DNA of 64,000 nt from DATFVA01 sp963745945 (GCA_963745945.1 CAVUZG010000004.1:1240001-1304000); one strand, 5' to 3'; positions 45,446 through 53,606 are shown, counted from the stretch's first letter. Notes: generated by a model not told the origin, from the sequence alone. Numbers and translations: made by a program.

Positions 45446-46441
45446 GTGAAAAAACATATATATGATATTGCTGAAAGAGTTATTCTTTTCAGACTGCTCT
45501 ATAACTGTGAACTAATGTATGACTACCTTACTGAAACAGGTAAGAATGTTCCTGAGGACATCGGGGCCAAGCTATCTGTTATTAACCTTAAAACTGCTCC
45601 GATAATTGCTGAGTACAAAGCAAAAAAAGAATCAGATACAGCCGATGGCGAGCCCGAACGTGTACTCCGGGTAGCTATTGCAAAAGCTTTAGAAGGTGAT
45701 AAAGAAACTATCACTAAAATCTTTAATGAACTTGTAAGCAAGTGTAAACCTGCGACACCCTGTACTCTTGAAAATACTATACCAACAGATAAAATGTTTA
45801 TCTGGTTTGGCTCTAAATTTATCAGGTTCATCCGGGATGTCTGGCTACTAAGTATATTTTTTCTAGCTGGGTATGTTATCACTGGATCTTTTAGTGTAAT
45901 AAAGGAAAACCAGGGTGATCAATTCTACCTTCAGTTACTTTTGTTCTTCTCAGCTGGATTAGGAGCTTGTCTTTATGCTTTAACTACATCTAAGAGATAT
46001 ATCATAGCCCGTACTTTCGATAATAAATATATCACCCACTATTATAACAGGATAATAATTGGTTTAATAACAGGGTTTATCCTGGCAAATATTATTGATG
46101 CTTCTTTCTTTGCTACCAATTCCTCAGGGCAAAACATTGTGGAGAAGATAACTCCTTCTCTGCTTGCGCTGCTTGGTGGATTTTCAGCTGAAGCTGTAAT
46201 AAAGATCTTAAACCGGATTGTTGCTATGATTACAACCCTGGTTGAAGGTGATGTAAAGGATCTCTTAGATACCAAAGAGCAGGAAATAAAAAGCAGATTT
46301 CAAGCACAAAAAGTTAAACAGAATATGGATTCTGTTATTGATCTTAAATCAACTCTGGAATCTTCAAAGGTTAACAAGGATTCAGACTTGTATAAAAAAA
46401 TTGATGGGGTAATCAACAAGATGATGGAGGAAACTTCCTAA
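45446..46441 (+). CDS. Membrane protein with four likely TM helices, unknown function
   Basis: The GTG start at 45446 is supported by GGGAGG 6-8 bp upstream. Residues ~1-125 are soluble and helical. Hydrophobic helices are seen at ~133-152 ('DVWLLSIFFLAGYVITGSF'), ~163-182 ('LQLLLFFSAGLGACLYALTT'), ~203-220 ('RIIIGLITGFILANIIDA') and ~238-258 ('PSLLALLGGFSAEAVIKIL'). The last ~65 residues are charged and coiled-coil-like. I do not recognise a family. The Gly-rich 'LLGGFSAEAV' segment followed by a coiled coil recalls membrane subunits of uncharacterised cargo systems. It is co-oriented and tightly spaced with two small genes downstream. Confidence 0.55.
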   Translation: MKKHIYDIAERVILFRLLYNCELMYDYLTETGKNVPEDIGAKLSVINLKTAPIIAEYKAKKESDTADGEPERVLRVAIAKALEGDKETITKIFNELVSKCKPATPCTLENTIPTDKMFIWFGSKFIRFIRDVWLLSIFFLAGYVITGSFSVIKENQGDQFYLQLLLFFSAGLGACLYALTTSKRYIIARTFDNKYITHYYNRIIIGLITGFILANIIDASFFATNSSGQNIVEKITPSLLALLGGFSAEAVIKILNRIVAMITTLVEGDVKDLLDTKEQEIKSRFQAQKVKQNMDSVIDLKSTLESSKVNKDSDLYKKIDGVINKMMEETS

Positions 46442-46504
46442 TAATTTTTTTTCGGCTGGGCTATCACACTATTTAATAAAGTAATACAAATAAGGAGGTT
46501 AATT

Positions 46505-46963
46505 TTGATAAATAAAAAACTTTTTGTTCTAGCAGTTTTTGCAATAATTGTTTTCGCAAGCGGATGCAGAATTACACTTATACCGCCATATGATGAGCAG
46601 CTTGCAGATCAGATCGAAACAACCGCTAAAGAAGTCGATTTGTTTTATCTGGATATACAAGAGACAACTTCAAATGAAAATGGTGAAAGAGCATATTCAA
46701 ATTTTGCCGGGCAATATGCCGGTATTGAAGCAGAGCTAAACTCTCTGTTATATAAGAATAAGATCAGACCACTGAATGAAAACTCTACCCGAATCTGTGA
46801 AATTACACTTGATCTTTGGAAGAAGTATAAGAATGAACATAAAGAAGATAATAAGATAAGTGATGGTGTGATCGAACTAAATCGTCTCACTTTTAATGAT
46901 TTATTCTTTGCAATGCAGGTTGCAGAAAAAGCAAAAGACATAGAAAATAATCCGCCAAATTAA
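46505..46963 (+). CDS. Small lipoprotein, unknown function
   Basis: The TTG start at 46505 is supported by AAGGAGG 6-10 bp upstream and by the signal peptide it creates ('LFVLAVFAIIVFASGCRIT', lipobox Cys ~21). The mature part (~130 residues) is predicted all-helical and charged. No known domain is recognised. It lies between the four-helix membrane protein and the 108-residue protein, suggesting a three-component envelope unit. Confidence 0.6.
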   Translation: MINKKLFVLAVFAIIVFASGCRITLIPPYDEQLADQIETTAKEVDLFYLDIQETTSNENGERAYSNFAGQYAGIEAELNSLLYKNKIRPLNENSTRICEITLDLWKKYKNEHKEDNKISDGVIELNRLTFNDLFFAMQVAEKAKDIENNPPN

Positions 46964-46975
46964 ATAGGAGGCAAT

Positions 46976-47302
46976 ATGAATTTTGATATAAATGAAGTCC
47001 TGTCTCAAATGGCAGCAGCAGTTAAAGATGTTGTTGCAGATAACTGGAGTGAGGCTAAATCGGTTGTTAATCAGTTTTTGCAGAATAGGAAAGAGAGACT
47101 AGAGTTGTTAGCTGAATTGAGGATATCCGGGGATCTAACTCAAAAAAGATTTGAATTAAGACTTGAAGATGAAAAGTTAATTGCAGAGGCAGAGTTTCAC
47201 GCAGTTGCCGTAATATCAAAAGCTACTGCCCAGGAAGCAGCTAATGCAGCAATTAAAGTTTTGATTGATGCAGTTAATGTTGCGTTAAAAGGCATATTAT
47301 AA
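46976..47302 (+). CDS. Small helical protein (108 aa), unknown function
   Basis: The start ATG has AGGAGG 7 bp upstream, and the gene begins 12 bp after the lipoprotein gene. The sequence is amphipathic and helical throughout ('LLAELRISGDLTQKRFELRL') with an Ala-rich C-terminal helix ('AQEAANAAIKVLIDAVNVAL') that might associate with membranes. There is no signal peptide or known motif. It is probably the last gene of the 45.4-47.3 kb operon. Confidence 0.5.
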   Translation: MNFDINEVLSQMAAAVKDVVADNWSEAKSVVNQFLQNRKERLELLAELRISGDLTQKRFELRLEDEKLIAEAEFHAVAVISKATAQEAANAAIKVLIDAVNVALKGIL

Positions 47303-47494
47303 AACTACTGCTCGTTAATTAACATTAAGAATGTTTTTCTATAACAATGATTTTTAAAGTTAATAAAAAAATAATTTGACTCTGAATTTTTAATATTGTA
47401 TTTATAAGTGTATTCTTTAGGGTTCTTTACAGTGGGTATTCGGAACTACTTCAATTTCGTTACCACACTATTTTATTTTTATATAAGGGTATAT

Positions 47495-48808
47495 ATGAAA
47501 ATATTTCTTTTAAGCTCTCTAATTCTTTTATCCACACTCCTGATTTCCTCTTGTAAAAAGGATAATCCACCTATAGCTCCTCCTGAAGAGCAGCCGCAGG
47601 TAAATCTAACTCTGGAGGATGTAAGCTGTACGGAGGCCTGGATAAAGCTTAAGAGTTCAAATATCAGCCTCCCTGCCGAAATATCCTTAAAGCAGGATGA
47701 CAGCACTGTTCAGTATATAAATCTAAGCAGTCCAGATACGCTGCTTTATATCGATTCACTTCTCCCAAATAAGACCTATAGGTTTACTTCAATCATTCAT
47801 TCATCCAATCAATCAATCACAAGTGATGTTTTACCGGTTTCTACGATGGACACTACCTCCCACAACTTTACCTGGCAGAGTTGGACTTTTGGAGGGCAGG
47901 CCGGAAGCTGTACGCTTTATGATGTCACCATCATAGATGAAAATGATATCTGGGCTGTGGGGGAGATCTATCTTCTGGATACAACAGGGGTACCTGATCC
48001 AAATGCTTATAATGCTGTTCACTGGGATGGAAGTCAATGGGAGTTAATAAGGATTAAAACTAATGCTTGTGGTGGTGTCGACTATCCTCCTATTAAGACT
48101 GTTTTTGCTTTTTCATCAGATGATATATTATTCGCTCATATAGATGGCAGCATTTCTCATTACAATGGTATAGAGTTCACAAACGATTGTTCTCTAATTG
48201 CACAGTTAAATGGTTCTGCGAATAAAATGTGGGGCATATCGAAAAACGACTTCTATGTTGTTAGCGATAATGGATTTATTGCCCACTGCCAAAATGGAAA
48301 TTGGGCTAAAATAGAAAGCGGAATAGATGCTACTTTAACAGACGTTTACGGAGTAAAAGAACCTTCTACCGGCAAACTGAAAATACTTTCAACTGCTGAG
48401 AAACTTAACAATTACAGGATATTAACACTAACATCCTCTTCGGCAGAAGATACATTAAACTGGCAGCCAGGTACCCACTTGTCAGGGATTTGGCTGGATG
48501 GAAGAAAGACTTATGTTGCCGGTACAGATATTTGGGCAAACCATTACAATCAATGGCAGCAAAAAACTTCTACAGGCTTTTTCTTCACAACAATCAGGGG
48601 CAGTGCATCCAATAACATATATGGAATTGGTCCTGATGGGATAGACCACTTTAACGGAAATGATTGGCATCTAATAAAACAGCGTCCTGAGGGAATAGTA
48701 ATGCTGTCAGGCAACTGCAGCAGTAATATAGTTGCTGCTGTAGGTTTTAGTACTTTAGGCGGAGTTGTAGGAGAAGCTGTAATTTTGTTGGCATATAAGA
48801 GGGACTAA
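47495..48808 (+). CDS. Lipoprotein with Ig/FnIII-like and propeller-type repeats
   Basis: Start ATG 47495 is preferred over 47408 because it begins a lipoprotein signal ('FLLSSLILLSTLLISSCKKD', Cys ~20). A FnIII-like segment covers ~40-120 ('SLLPNKTYRFTSIIHSSNQS'). It is followed by repeats of a 'DIWAVGE..' / 'FYVVSDNGFIAHCQNGNWAK' kind, a Trp-containing six- or seven-bladed propeller pattern common in lipoproteins of Ignavibacteria-like genomes and often misnamed glucosyl transferase. No catalytic residues are evident. It is probably surface- or periplasm-exposed cargo of the island. Confidence 0.6.
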   Translation: MKIFLLSSLILLSTLLISSCKKDNPPIAPPEEQPQVNLTLEDVSCTEAWIKLKSSNISLPAEISLKQDDSTVQYINLSSPDTLLYIDSLLPNKTYRFTSIIHSSNQSITSDVLPVSTMDTTSHNFTWQSWTFGGQAGSCTLYDVTIIDENDIWAVGEIYLLDTTGVPDPNAYNAVHWDGSQWELIRIKTNACGGVDYPPIKTVFAFSSDDILFAHIDGSISHYNGIEFTNDCSLIAQLNGSANKMWGISKNDFYVVSDNGFIAHCQNGNWAKIESGIDATLTDVYGVKEPSTGKLKILSTAEKLNNYRILTLTSSSAEDTLNWQPGTHLSGIWLDGRKTYVAGTDIWANHYNQWQQKTSTGFFFTTIRGSASNNIYGIGPDGIDHFNGNDWHLIKQRPEGIVMLSGNCSSNIVAAVGFSTLGGVVGEAVILLAYKRD

Positions 48809-48836
48809 TTTATAAAAATAAAGGAGGTATTATTGA

Positions 48837-50333
48837 ATGAAATCTTTAATAATCATAATATTTTTTTTCACTATTCAGGTTTTTTCTCAGGGAAATTATG
48901 AGGCAAAAATCCGTAATTTGAAAATTTATTGGCAAAACGACGATGAATGGGGCGCAATATTGCAGGGCGATTTATATTTAAATGGAAACTTATTGATTCC
49001 AAACGTCGATTATGATCCCCAGGATAATTTATACACTTGGAAAAGACTCGAGAATGGTGTTTACGTAGATAAGTCAAATCAAAATTATCATCTTAATACG
49101 GATGGACATAACAACCAAGTTTGGACCTGGAAAGTTCATATCAGCGGTCCCGGCTTTTCAACTGATGATTCTAATCCATACAACGCTGTAAAATATGGTG
49201 AGATTGCTACCGTAAAAAATATTAATGCATTTAAAAACGATGGCAGCAGTGCAAATAGCGATGTATGGATTAGGATATGGGCAGAATATAGTTGGTATGA
49301 TAGACTACCAGGAACGAATAGGAATTTTTTCTTCTCTGATAATGAATATAATGTATTAAAAGATAGCATAGTTTCATTAAATGGAGAAGGTTTTTATAGG
49401 TGGGTAGCCATAAATCCAACAGAAAAATATTATAATAATCATGCAAGCATATATATTATTGATGAATTAAATGATCTTAATGTTTATCATAAAAGTGCAA
49501 AGTCAGTATCATTTAATGGAAGTACTGAAATACCTTATTTAAAAATGTTATTAACAGATCCCTGGTATATCAATGAAGAAGACCCAAATTATTATCAAGC
49601 ACCTTACGGTTATAGAAATCTGGGATTAAATGCAATTCCTACAGAGGTCAATAATGGTTCATATAACGGAATTTTTCTAAATCAACCTTATACAGGAAGT
49701 AATCCGATTAATTATTCAATCAGCATCCCTTCCAATATTTATCTATCACAAACGGAAAAATACCATAATCTTTATCTGCAAAGCTGGTCTGCAGATCCGC
49801 CTTTAGATGCAGATTTTGAACATCCAAATTCATCTCCTTCGGGAGTTGTATTTAAAAATGATGGGGTTACTATTACTGCAAATGTAAAAGGACAAGGATT
49901 ATCAGCCGATCCCATAACATTTACCAAAGGCGGGGTGAGAAAAATCGTTAGGACTCCTGGTTTAGGAGCCGGTTCAACTTTGCACAGGGTATATCAGGAT
50001 ATGGGTTCTGTCTGGTATGAAACAAGTACAGATAATGGCCAGAACTGGAATTTATGGGACAATGGTCAGCCTTTAGGGGTAGGGGCCGGGAAAAACCCTG
50101 CGATCGATTGGGCATATATGGCGTCTACTGGCGTGACTTATGTAGTGATTGCGTATCAGTATCCTTATCCTTACCCGGGTCACGGTTATAATATTGTTTT
50201 TGATCTATTTGGACAACAATCATTCGGTGAAAATATGGGTCCTTTTGAATTACTGGATGAACGAATTGACCTGCCCCTCATTGTGATACCAATGCATAAG
50301 TTAGTAATTACCATTCAGGCACTGGCAATCTGA
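48837..50333 (+). CDS. Secreted protein of unknown function, 3' end disrupted by an IS
   Basis: The signal peptide is 'LIIIIFFFTIQVFSQ'. The first ~476 codons are native: strongly Trp/Tyr/Asn-rich with no recognised domain, then a region at ~350-455 ('STLHRVYQDMGSVWYETSTD', 'QNWNLWDNG') that resembles BNR/Asp-box repeats. From 50267 the frame runs into the IS inverted repeat, and the last ~22 codons are IS-derived. The original C-terminus is therefore lost. An AAGGAGG lies upstream of the ATG, as for the other island genes. Confidence 0.6.
   Translation: MKSLIIIIFFFTIQVFSQGNYEAKIRNLKIYWQNDDEWGAILQGDLYLNGNLLIPNVDYDPQDNLYTWKRLENGVYVDKSNQNYHLNTDGHNNQVWTWKVHISGPGFSTDDSNPYNAVKYGEIATVKNINAFKNDGSSANSDVWIRIWAEYSWYDRLPGTNRNFFFSDNEYNVLKDSIVSLNGEGFYRWVAINPTEKYYNNHASIYIIDELNDLNVYHKSAKSVSFNGSTEIPYLKMLLTDPWYINEEDPNYYQAPYGYRNLGLNAIPTEVNNGSYNGIFLNQPYTGSNPINYSISIPSNIYLSQTEKYHNLYLQSWSADPPLDADFEHPNSSPSGVVFKNDGVTITANVKGQGLSADPITFTKGGVRKIVRTPGLGAGSTLHRVYQDMGSVWYETSTDNGQNWNLWDNGQPLGVGAGKNPAIDWAYMASTGVTYVVIAYQYPYPYPGHGYNIVFDLFGQQSFGENMGPFELLDERIDLPLIVIPMHKLVITIQALAI
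50267..50277 (+). repeat. IS terminal inverted repeat (orfB end)
   Basis: TGACCTGCCCC reads inward, the inverse of 51483-51493. It interrupts the frame of the secreted protein gene. Confidence 0.85.
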
Positions 50334-51121
50334 ATAGGTAATATTGCCTCCGGTGCAGGAGGTCTGTAACCAAGTGAACTGTGCGGTCTTTTATAATTGT
50401 AATACTTTCTCCAGTTCTCTGTAATTACTTTTGCTTCTAATATATTATCAAAAATCTCTCCGTTCAATAGCTCATCTCTAAGTTTGCCGTTAAATGATTC
50501 AATGTAACCATTCTCCCAGGGACTTCCCGGTTCAATAAATAATGTTTTAACTCCCAATCTATCTAACCAACTTCTTACTGATTTTGCACTGAACTCTGAT
50601 CCGTTATCCGAACGTATGTGATCCGGGATTCCTTTTGTAATAAATAACTCTGAAAGTTTGTATAGTACTTCCGGTGCTTTTATTCGTCTCTGAGTATGTA
50701 TACTTAAGCATTCTCTTGTGTACTCATCTATGATTGTCAGCATTCTTATCGGTCTTCCATCACTGGTTCTATCTGCTACAAAATCGTAGCTCCATACGTG
50801 ATTTGGATACATTGCTCTTAGCCTTATACAAGAACCATCGTTTAACCACAACCTTCTTCGTTTTGGCTGCTTCTGTGGAACCTTTAGTCCTTCTTGTCTC
50901 CATATCCTCTCAACTCGTTTATGGTTTACTTTCCATCCCTGATTTCTCAGCAATGCTGTTATTCTTCTGTACCCATAACGACCATAATCACAGGCTAACT
51001 TTACTATCTCTTCACGAAGAGCTTGCTCATCGTCTCTTGTCTTGACTTTCCTACGCTGTGTAGATCTTGCTTGACCAAGTACTGAACATACTCTTCTTTC
51101 TGATACTTTCAGTTTTTCCAT
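50315..51121 (-). CDS. IS3-family transposase OrfB (DDE integrase core)
   Basis: A 268-residue product with the rve integrase core. The catalytic Asp residues are in 'VWSYDFVADRTSDG' and 'HIRSDNGSEF', and the Glu is in 'WENGYIESFNGKLRDELL'. The N-terminal HTH_21-like part ('LACDYGRYGYRRITALLRNQ') is intact, and the C-terminus 'RPHSSLGYRPPAPEA' is typical. The ATG is probably not the functional start: the frame is open upstream ('LLSPEKKRRAVENV') and overlaps the end of orfA. OrfAB may therefore be made by -1 frameshifting near 51165, as in other IS3 elements. Both frames are intact, so the IS could be active. Confidence 0.93.
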   Translation of the reverse strand: MEKLKVSERRVCSVLGQARSTQRRKVKTRDDEQALREEIVKLACDYGRYGYRRITALLRNQGWKVNHKRVERIWRQEGLKVPQKQPKRRRLWLNDGSCIRLRAMYPNHVWSYDFVADRTSDGRPIRMLTIIDEYTRECLSIHTQRRIKAPEVLYKLSELFITKGIPDHIRSDNGSEFSAKSVRSWLDRLGVKTLFIEPGSPWENGYIESFNGKLRDELLNGEIFDNILEAKVITENWRKYYNYKRPHSSLGYRPPAPEAILPIQIASA

Positions 51122-51156
51122 TACATTCTCTACTGCCCGGCGTTTCTTCTCCGGGC

Positions 51157-51435
51157 TCAGTAGTTTCCCCGAACCGTCTCCTTTAGTATTGCGTTATCAA
51201 GTGAAAGATCGGCTACTAGTTTTTTGAGTTTCGTGTTCTCTTGCTCTATCTCTTTGAGCCTCTTTGCCTGATCTACTCTCATTCCTCCGTATTCTTTTCG
51301 CCACTTGTAGTATGTCTGTTCCTTTATCCCTAGCTGTCGGCATATCTCTACTATGCTTTGCCCACCTGACTGCAAGACCTCAGCTTCCCGAAGTTTGCTG
51401 ATGATCTGCTCTCCTGTATATCTCTTTCTACTCAT
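51157..51435 (-). CDS. IS3-family transposase OrfA (HTH protein)
   Basis: A 92-residue product with an HTH_Tnp_1 domain ('GQSIVEICRQLGIKEQTYYK') followed by a leucine-zipper-like helix ('RLKEIEQENTKLKKLVADLS'). The 'YTGEQIISKLREAEV' start and 'DNAILKETVRGNY' end are characteristic of the IS407 group. OrfA binds the IS ends and regulates transposition. An SD-like GGAG precedes the start. Confidence 0.93.
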   Translation of the reverse strand: MSRKRYTGEQIISKLREAEVLQSGGQSIVEICRQLGIKEQTYYKWRKEYGGMRVDQAKRLKEIEQENTKLKKLVADLSLDNAILKETVRGNY

Positions 51436-51482
51436 ATCTTTTTCTCCTTTGATCCTAATTTAATAATTGGATCTCTTTTCGG

Positions 51483-51493
51483 GGGGCAGGTCA
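51483..51493 (-). repeat. IS terminal inverted repeat (orfA end)
   Basis: Ends in GGGGCAGGTCA, the reverse complement of the repeat at 50267-50277. Confidence 0.85.
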
Positions 51494-51623
51494 GTGCCAG
51501 CTCTTTGATTATATACAGGGAATTACAAGGAACTCAGTTCCATTTTGCTTTCAAAATGATTGAGGTTAACTTATTGTAATATATGAATTTGTCGGATATT
51601 CAAAGGATTTGTAAAATTCATTT

Positions 51624-51645
51624 TTCGAATCCCTGACTCTCCGCT
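51624..51645 (+). repeat. Attachment-site repeat, copy 2
   Basis: A perfect 22-bp copy of the tRNA-Ser 3' end (42499-42520). No tRNA body precedes it. It separates the IS-bearing segment from the AbiE segment. Confidence 0.85.
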
Positions 51646-51655
51646 TGGTATTTCT

Positions 51656-51699
51656 AAGCCTCATTTGTAGCAGATCGATGCACATTTGAGGCTTTTTTG
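51656..51699 (+). terminator. Terminator following att copy 2
   Basis: AAGCCTCA (51656-51663) pairs with TGAGGCTT (51687-51694) and is followed by T6. It takes the same position relative to the tRNA tail as the terminators after copies 1 and 3. Confidence 0.7.
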
Positions 51700-51756
51700 T
51701 TTAATATAGCGAAACATCCTGACATAGTTTGATATTGTTCTGTTTCATATATATAT

Positions 51757-51834
51757 TATATATCAAAAGTGATAAAAATAAACCAAGAATTAGTTTAATC
51801 TTGTAATAATTCATATATGAATGATATATCAAAT
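51757..51834 (+). promoter_or_regulatory. Possible autoregulatory repeats before abiEi
   Basis: ATATATCAAA occurs at ~51758 and again at ~51824, the second overlapping the abiEi start. AbiEi antitoxins repress their own promoter by binding repeats, so this is a candidate operator region. AT-rich chance repeats cannot be excluded. Confidence 0.25.
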
Positions 51835-52581
51835 AAAACAAAAATAAACTGGCTAATGAGCAATTGGCCAAAGGGAACGGTTAAAACAGTCAAGGAATTA
51901 GAAGAATTAGGTTACAGCCCTCAACTGCTAAAAATATATTCCAAATCGAAGTGGATAAAATTGTTTGTTCGCGGCATGTATAAAAGATATGATGATGAAG
52001 TCAATTGGGAAGGAGTACTATTTAGCATCCAACACAAAGAAAGTGCAACCATCCATGCTGGGGGGAAGACAGCTTTATATATGAAAGGATTTGGTCATTA
52101 TATACGAACTCAGGAGAACATGGTTTACCTTTTTAGCAATAGAAAAGAGATAAAACATGTATGGCAGGATAAGTTTAAGTATGTTATTCTAAAAAGAACT
52201 GAGATATTTGAATATAGCAGAATAGAATATTTTACCAGATACAATTTTGATAATTTTAGCATCGCAATCTCAAGTCCTGAATTAGCCGCAATGGAAATGT
52301 TGTACCTTGTTCCGAAAGAGCAATCATTTGATGAGGCCATGAAAATAATGGAAGGTTTAACAACCCTGAGACCTAATCTTGTTCAAAAGTTACTTGAGGA
52401 ATGCAACTCAATTAAGGTAAAAAGATTATTTCTGTTTATATCAGAAAGCCTTAACCTTCCATGGGTCCGGGAATTGGACCTGAAGGACCTAAATCTGGGA
52501 AGCGGAAAAAGATCCATAGTTAAGGAAGGGGTCCTTGACAAAAAATATAATATAACTGTACCTCAGGAATATGCTCGATAA
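51817..52581 (+). CDS. abiEi: AbiEi-type antitoxin/transcriptional regulator
   Basis: A 254-residue protein. The N-terminal winged helix (~10-65: 'WPKGTVKTVKELEELGYSPQ', 'WIKLFVRGMYKRYDD') and the following domain ('SATIHAGGKTALYMKGFGHY', 'ISSPELAAMEMLYLVP') fit the AbiEi_3/type IV antitoxin layout. In AbiE systems the antitoxin represses its promoter and counteracts the nucleotidyltransferase toxin without direct binding, giving phage abortive infection and element maintenance. It overlaps the toxin gene by 11 bp, the usual coupled arrangement. It lies alone with its toxin between att copies 2 and 3. Confidence 0.85.
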   Translation: MNDISNKTKINWLMSNWPKGTVKTVKELEELGYSPQLLKIYSKSKWIKLFVRGMYKRYDDEVNWEGVLFSIQHKESATIHAGGKTALYMKGFGHYIRTQENMVYLFSNRKEIKHVWQDKFKYVILKRTEIFEYSRIEYFTRYNFDNFSIAISSPELAAMEMLYLVPKEQSFDEAMKIMEGLTTLRPNLVQKLLEECNSIKVKRLFLFISESLNLPWVRELDLKDLNLGSGKRSIVKEGVLDKKYNITVPQEYAR

Positions 52582-53488
52582 TATATATAGAAAACAGGCC
52601 GAACTATTATTGCGTATACTACCTTCAATAATGAGAGAAGAAGTATTTGCCCTAAAGGGAGGAACTGCAATAAATTTTTTCTGGAGGGAGTATCCAAGAT
52701 TATCGGTGGATATTGACCTGGCATATATTAAAGTACAGGAAAGAGATTTATCATTGCTTAAGATAAATGACTGTCTTGCAAGTATAAAAGTGAGGTTGGA
52801 AAGAATTTTTAAGGGGATTCAAATATCTAACAAAATAGATCAGCACAGGCATACTATTTATGCACTAATAATCAGGTATGAAGACACAACAGTAAAAGTA
52901 GAAGTTAATCCTGTGATAAGGGGGAATGTTTATCCAACTATAAACAAAAAACTTTGTAATACAGCTGAGAAGGAATTTGAACTTTCAGTTACTGCAAAGA
53001 CTTTATCTTTTGAAGATCTTTATGCAGGTAAAATTTGTGCAGCATTAGACAGACAACATCCCCGGGATTTGTTTGATATAAAACTCCTTTTTGAAAATGA
53101 AGGATTCACTGAGAGAATCAGGAAAGCATTTATAGTTTATCTTATAAGTCATAGCAGACCTATAGTTGAGGTTCTTAATCCAGGCTTAAAAGATATTAAG
53201 GTAATTTTTGAACAAGAGTTCGCTGGTATGACAATTCAGGAAGTAAAACTAAGTGATCTGATTAAAATCCGGACTGATTTAATTAAAACAATAAAAGACA
53301 CCCTAACAGGTGATGAAAAAAAATTCTTACTCACTTTTAAGAACAGGAATCCCGAGTGGAGCCTTTTAAGTTTGGATGGGATAGATAAATTGCCAGCTGT
53401 CAAATGGAAATTAATTAATCTGGAGAGGATGAAGCCTGATCTACATAAAAAAGCATATGAAAAATTGGAAAAATATTTATTAGATTGA
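52571..53488 (+). CDS. abiEii: AbiEii/AbiGii-family nucleotidyltransferase toxin
   Basis: A 305-residue protein with the nucleotidyltransferase signature 'FALKGGTAINFFW' followed by 'RLSVDIDLAYI' (GG...DxD, the metal-binding pair). 'LSFEDLYAGKICAALDRQHP' and 'RDLFDIKLLFENEG' are the conserved K/D motifs of this family. Related toxins transfer nucleotides to tRNA acceptor ends. The ATG lies within the antitoxin's last codons. The sequence looks intact. The gene ends 91 bp before att copy 3, so the TA pair fills its segment. Confidence 0.9.
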   Translation: MLDNIYRKQAELLLRILPSIMREEVFALKGGTAINFFWREYPRLSVDIDLAYIKVQERDLSLLKINDCLASIKVRLERIFKGIQISNKIDQHRHTIYALIIRYEDTTVKVEVNPVIRGNVYPTINKKLCNTAEKEFELSVTAKTLSFEDLYAGKICAALDRQHPRDLFDIKLLFENEGFTERIRKAFIVYLISHSRPIVEVLNPGLKDIKVIFEQEFAGMTIQEVKLSDLIKIRTDLIKTIKDTLTGDEKKFLLTFKNRNPEWSLLSLDGIDKLPAVKWKLINLERMKPDLHKKAYEKLEKYLLD

Positions 53489-53579
53489 AAACTAATTATA
53501 GGATTCAAAACCTCCTGGGCATAAAATGGGCACAAGTTTGAAAAACGCTGAGAATTTAGTAAATAAATGAGGAGTGCAG

Positions 53580-53598
53580 CGAATCCTTGACTCTCCGC
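53580..53598 (+). repeat. Attachment-site repeat, copy 3 (one mismatch)
   Basis: 19 bp matching 42501-42519 except for one C-to-T change. It marks the right edge of the island. Confidence 0.75.
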
Positions 53599-53606
53599 AA
53601 CAAAAA

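Larger units (their letters stand above)
50267..51493 (-). mobile_element. IS3-family insertion sequence, IS407-like
   Basis: A 1,227-bp element with terminal inverted repeats TGACCTGCCCC (50267-50277 and, inverted, 51483-51493), the termini typical of the IS407 group. It carries orfA and orfB on the minus strand. The flanks (GAAT left, GTGC right) show no 4-bp target duplication. After the element, 51494-51623 holds no gene that I can support. Confidence 0.9.
42499..53598. mobile_element. Composite genomic island in tRNA-Ser, two segments bounded by three tRNA 3'-end repeats
   Basis: Segment 1 (42499-51645) carries a RepA-like ATPase, a truncated phosphatase, a nuclease, unknown membrane and lipoprotein genes, and an IS. 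Segment 2 (51624-53598) carries an AbiE pair. The boundaries are defined by the repeated tRNA tail. There is no recognisable integrase, relaxase or conjugation gene, so the element appears immobile or dependent on a helper. The repeats are observed; the reading as tandem integrations is inference. Confidence 0.7.

Noticed and set aside
48837..50333. Native C-terminus ending in 'HKLVITIQALAI'
   Set aside because: These residues are encoded by the IS terminal sequence from 50267 onward, not by the original gene.
51624..51645. A second tRNA-Ser gene
   Set aside because: Only the 3' tail is present; no acceptor 5' strand, D-arm or anticodon arm precedes it.
53580..53598. A third tRNA-Ser gene
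   Set aside because: The same reason: the tail alone with one mismatch.
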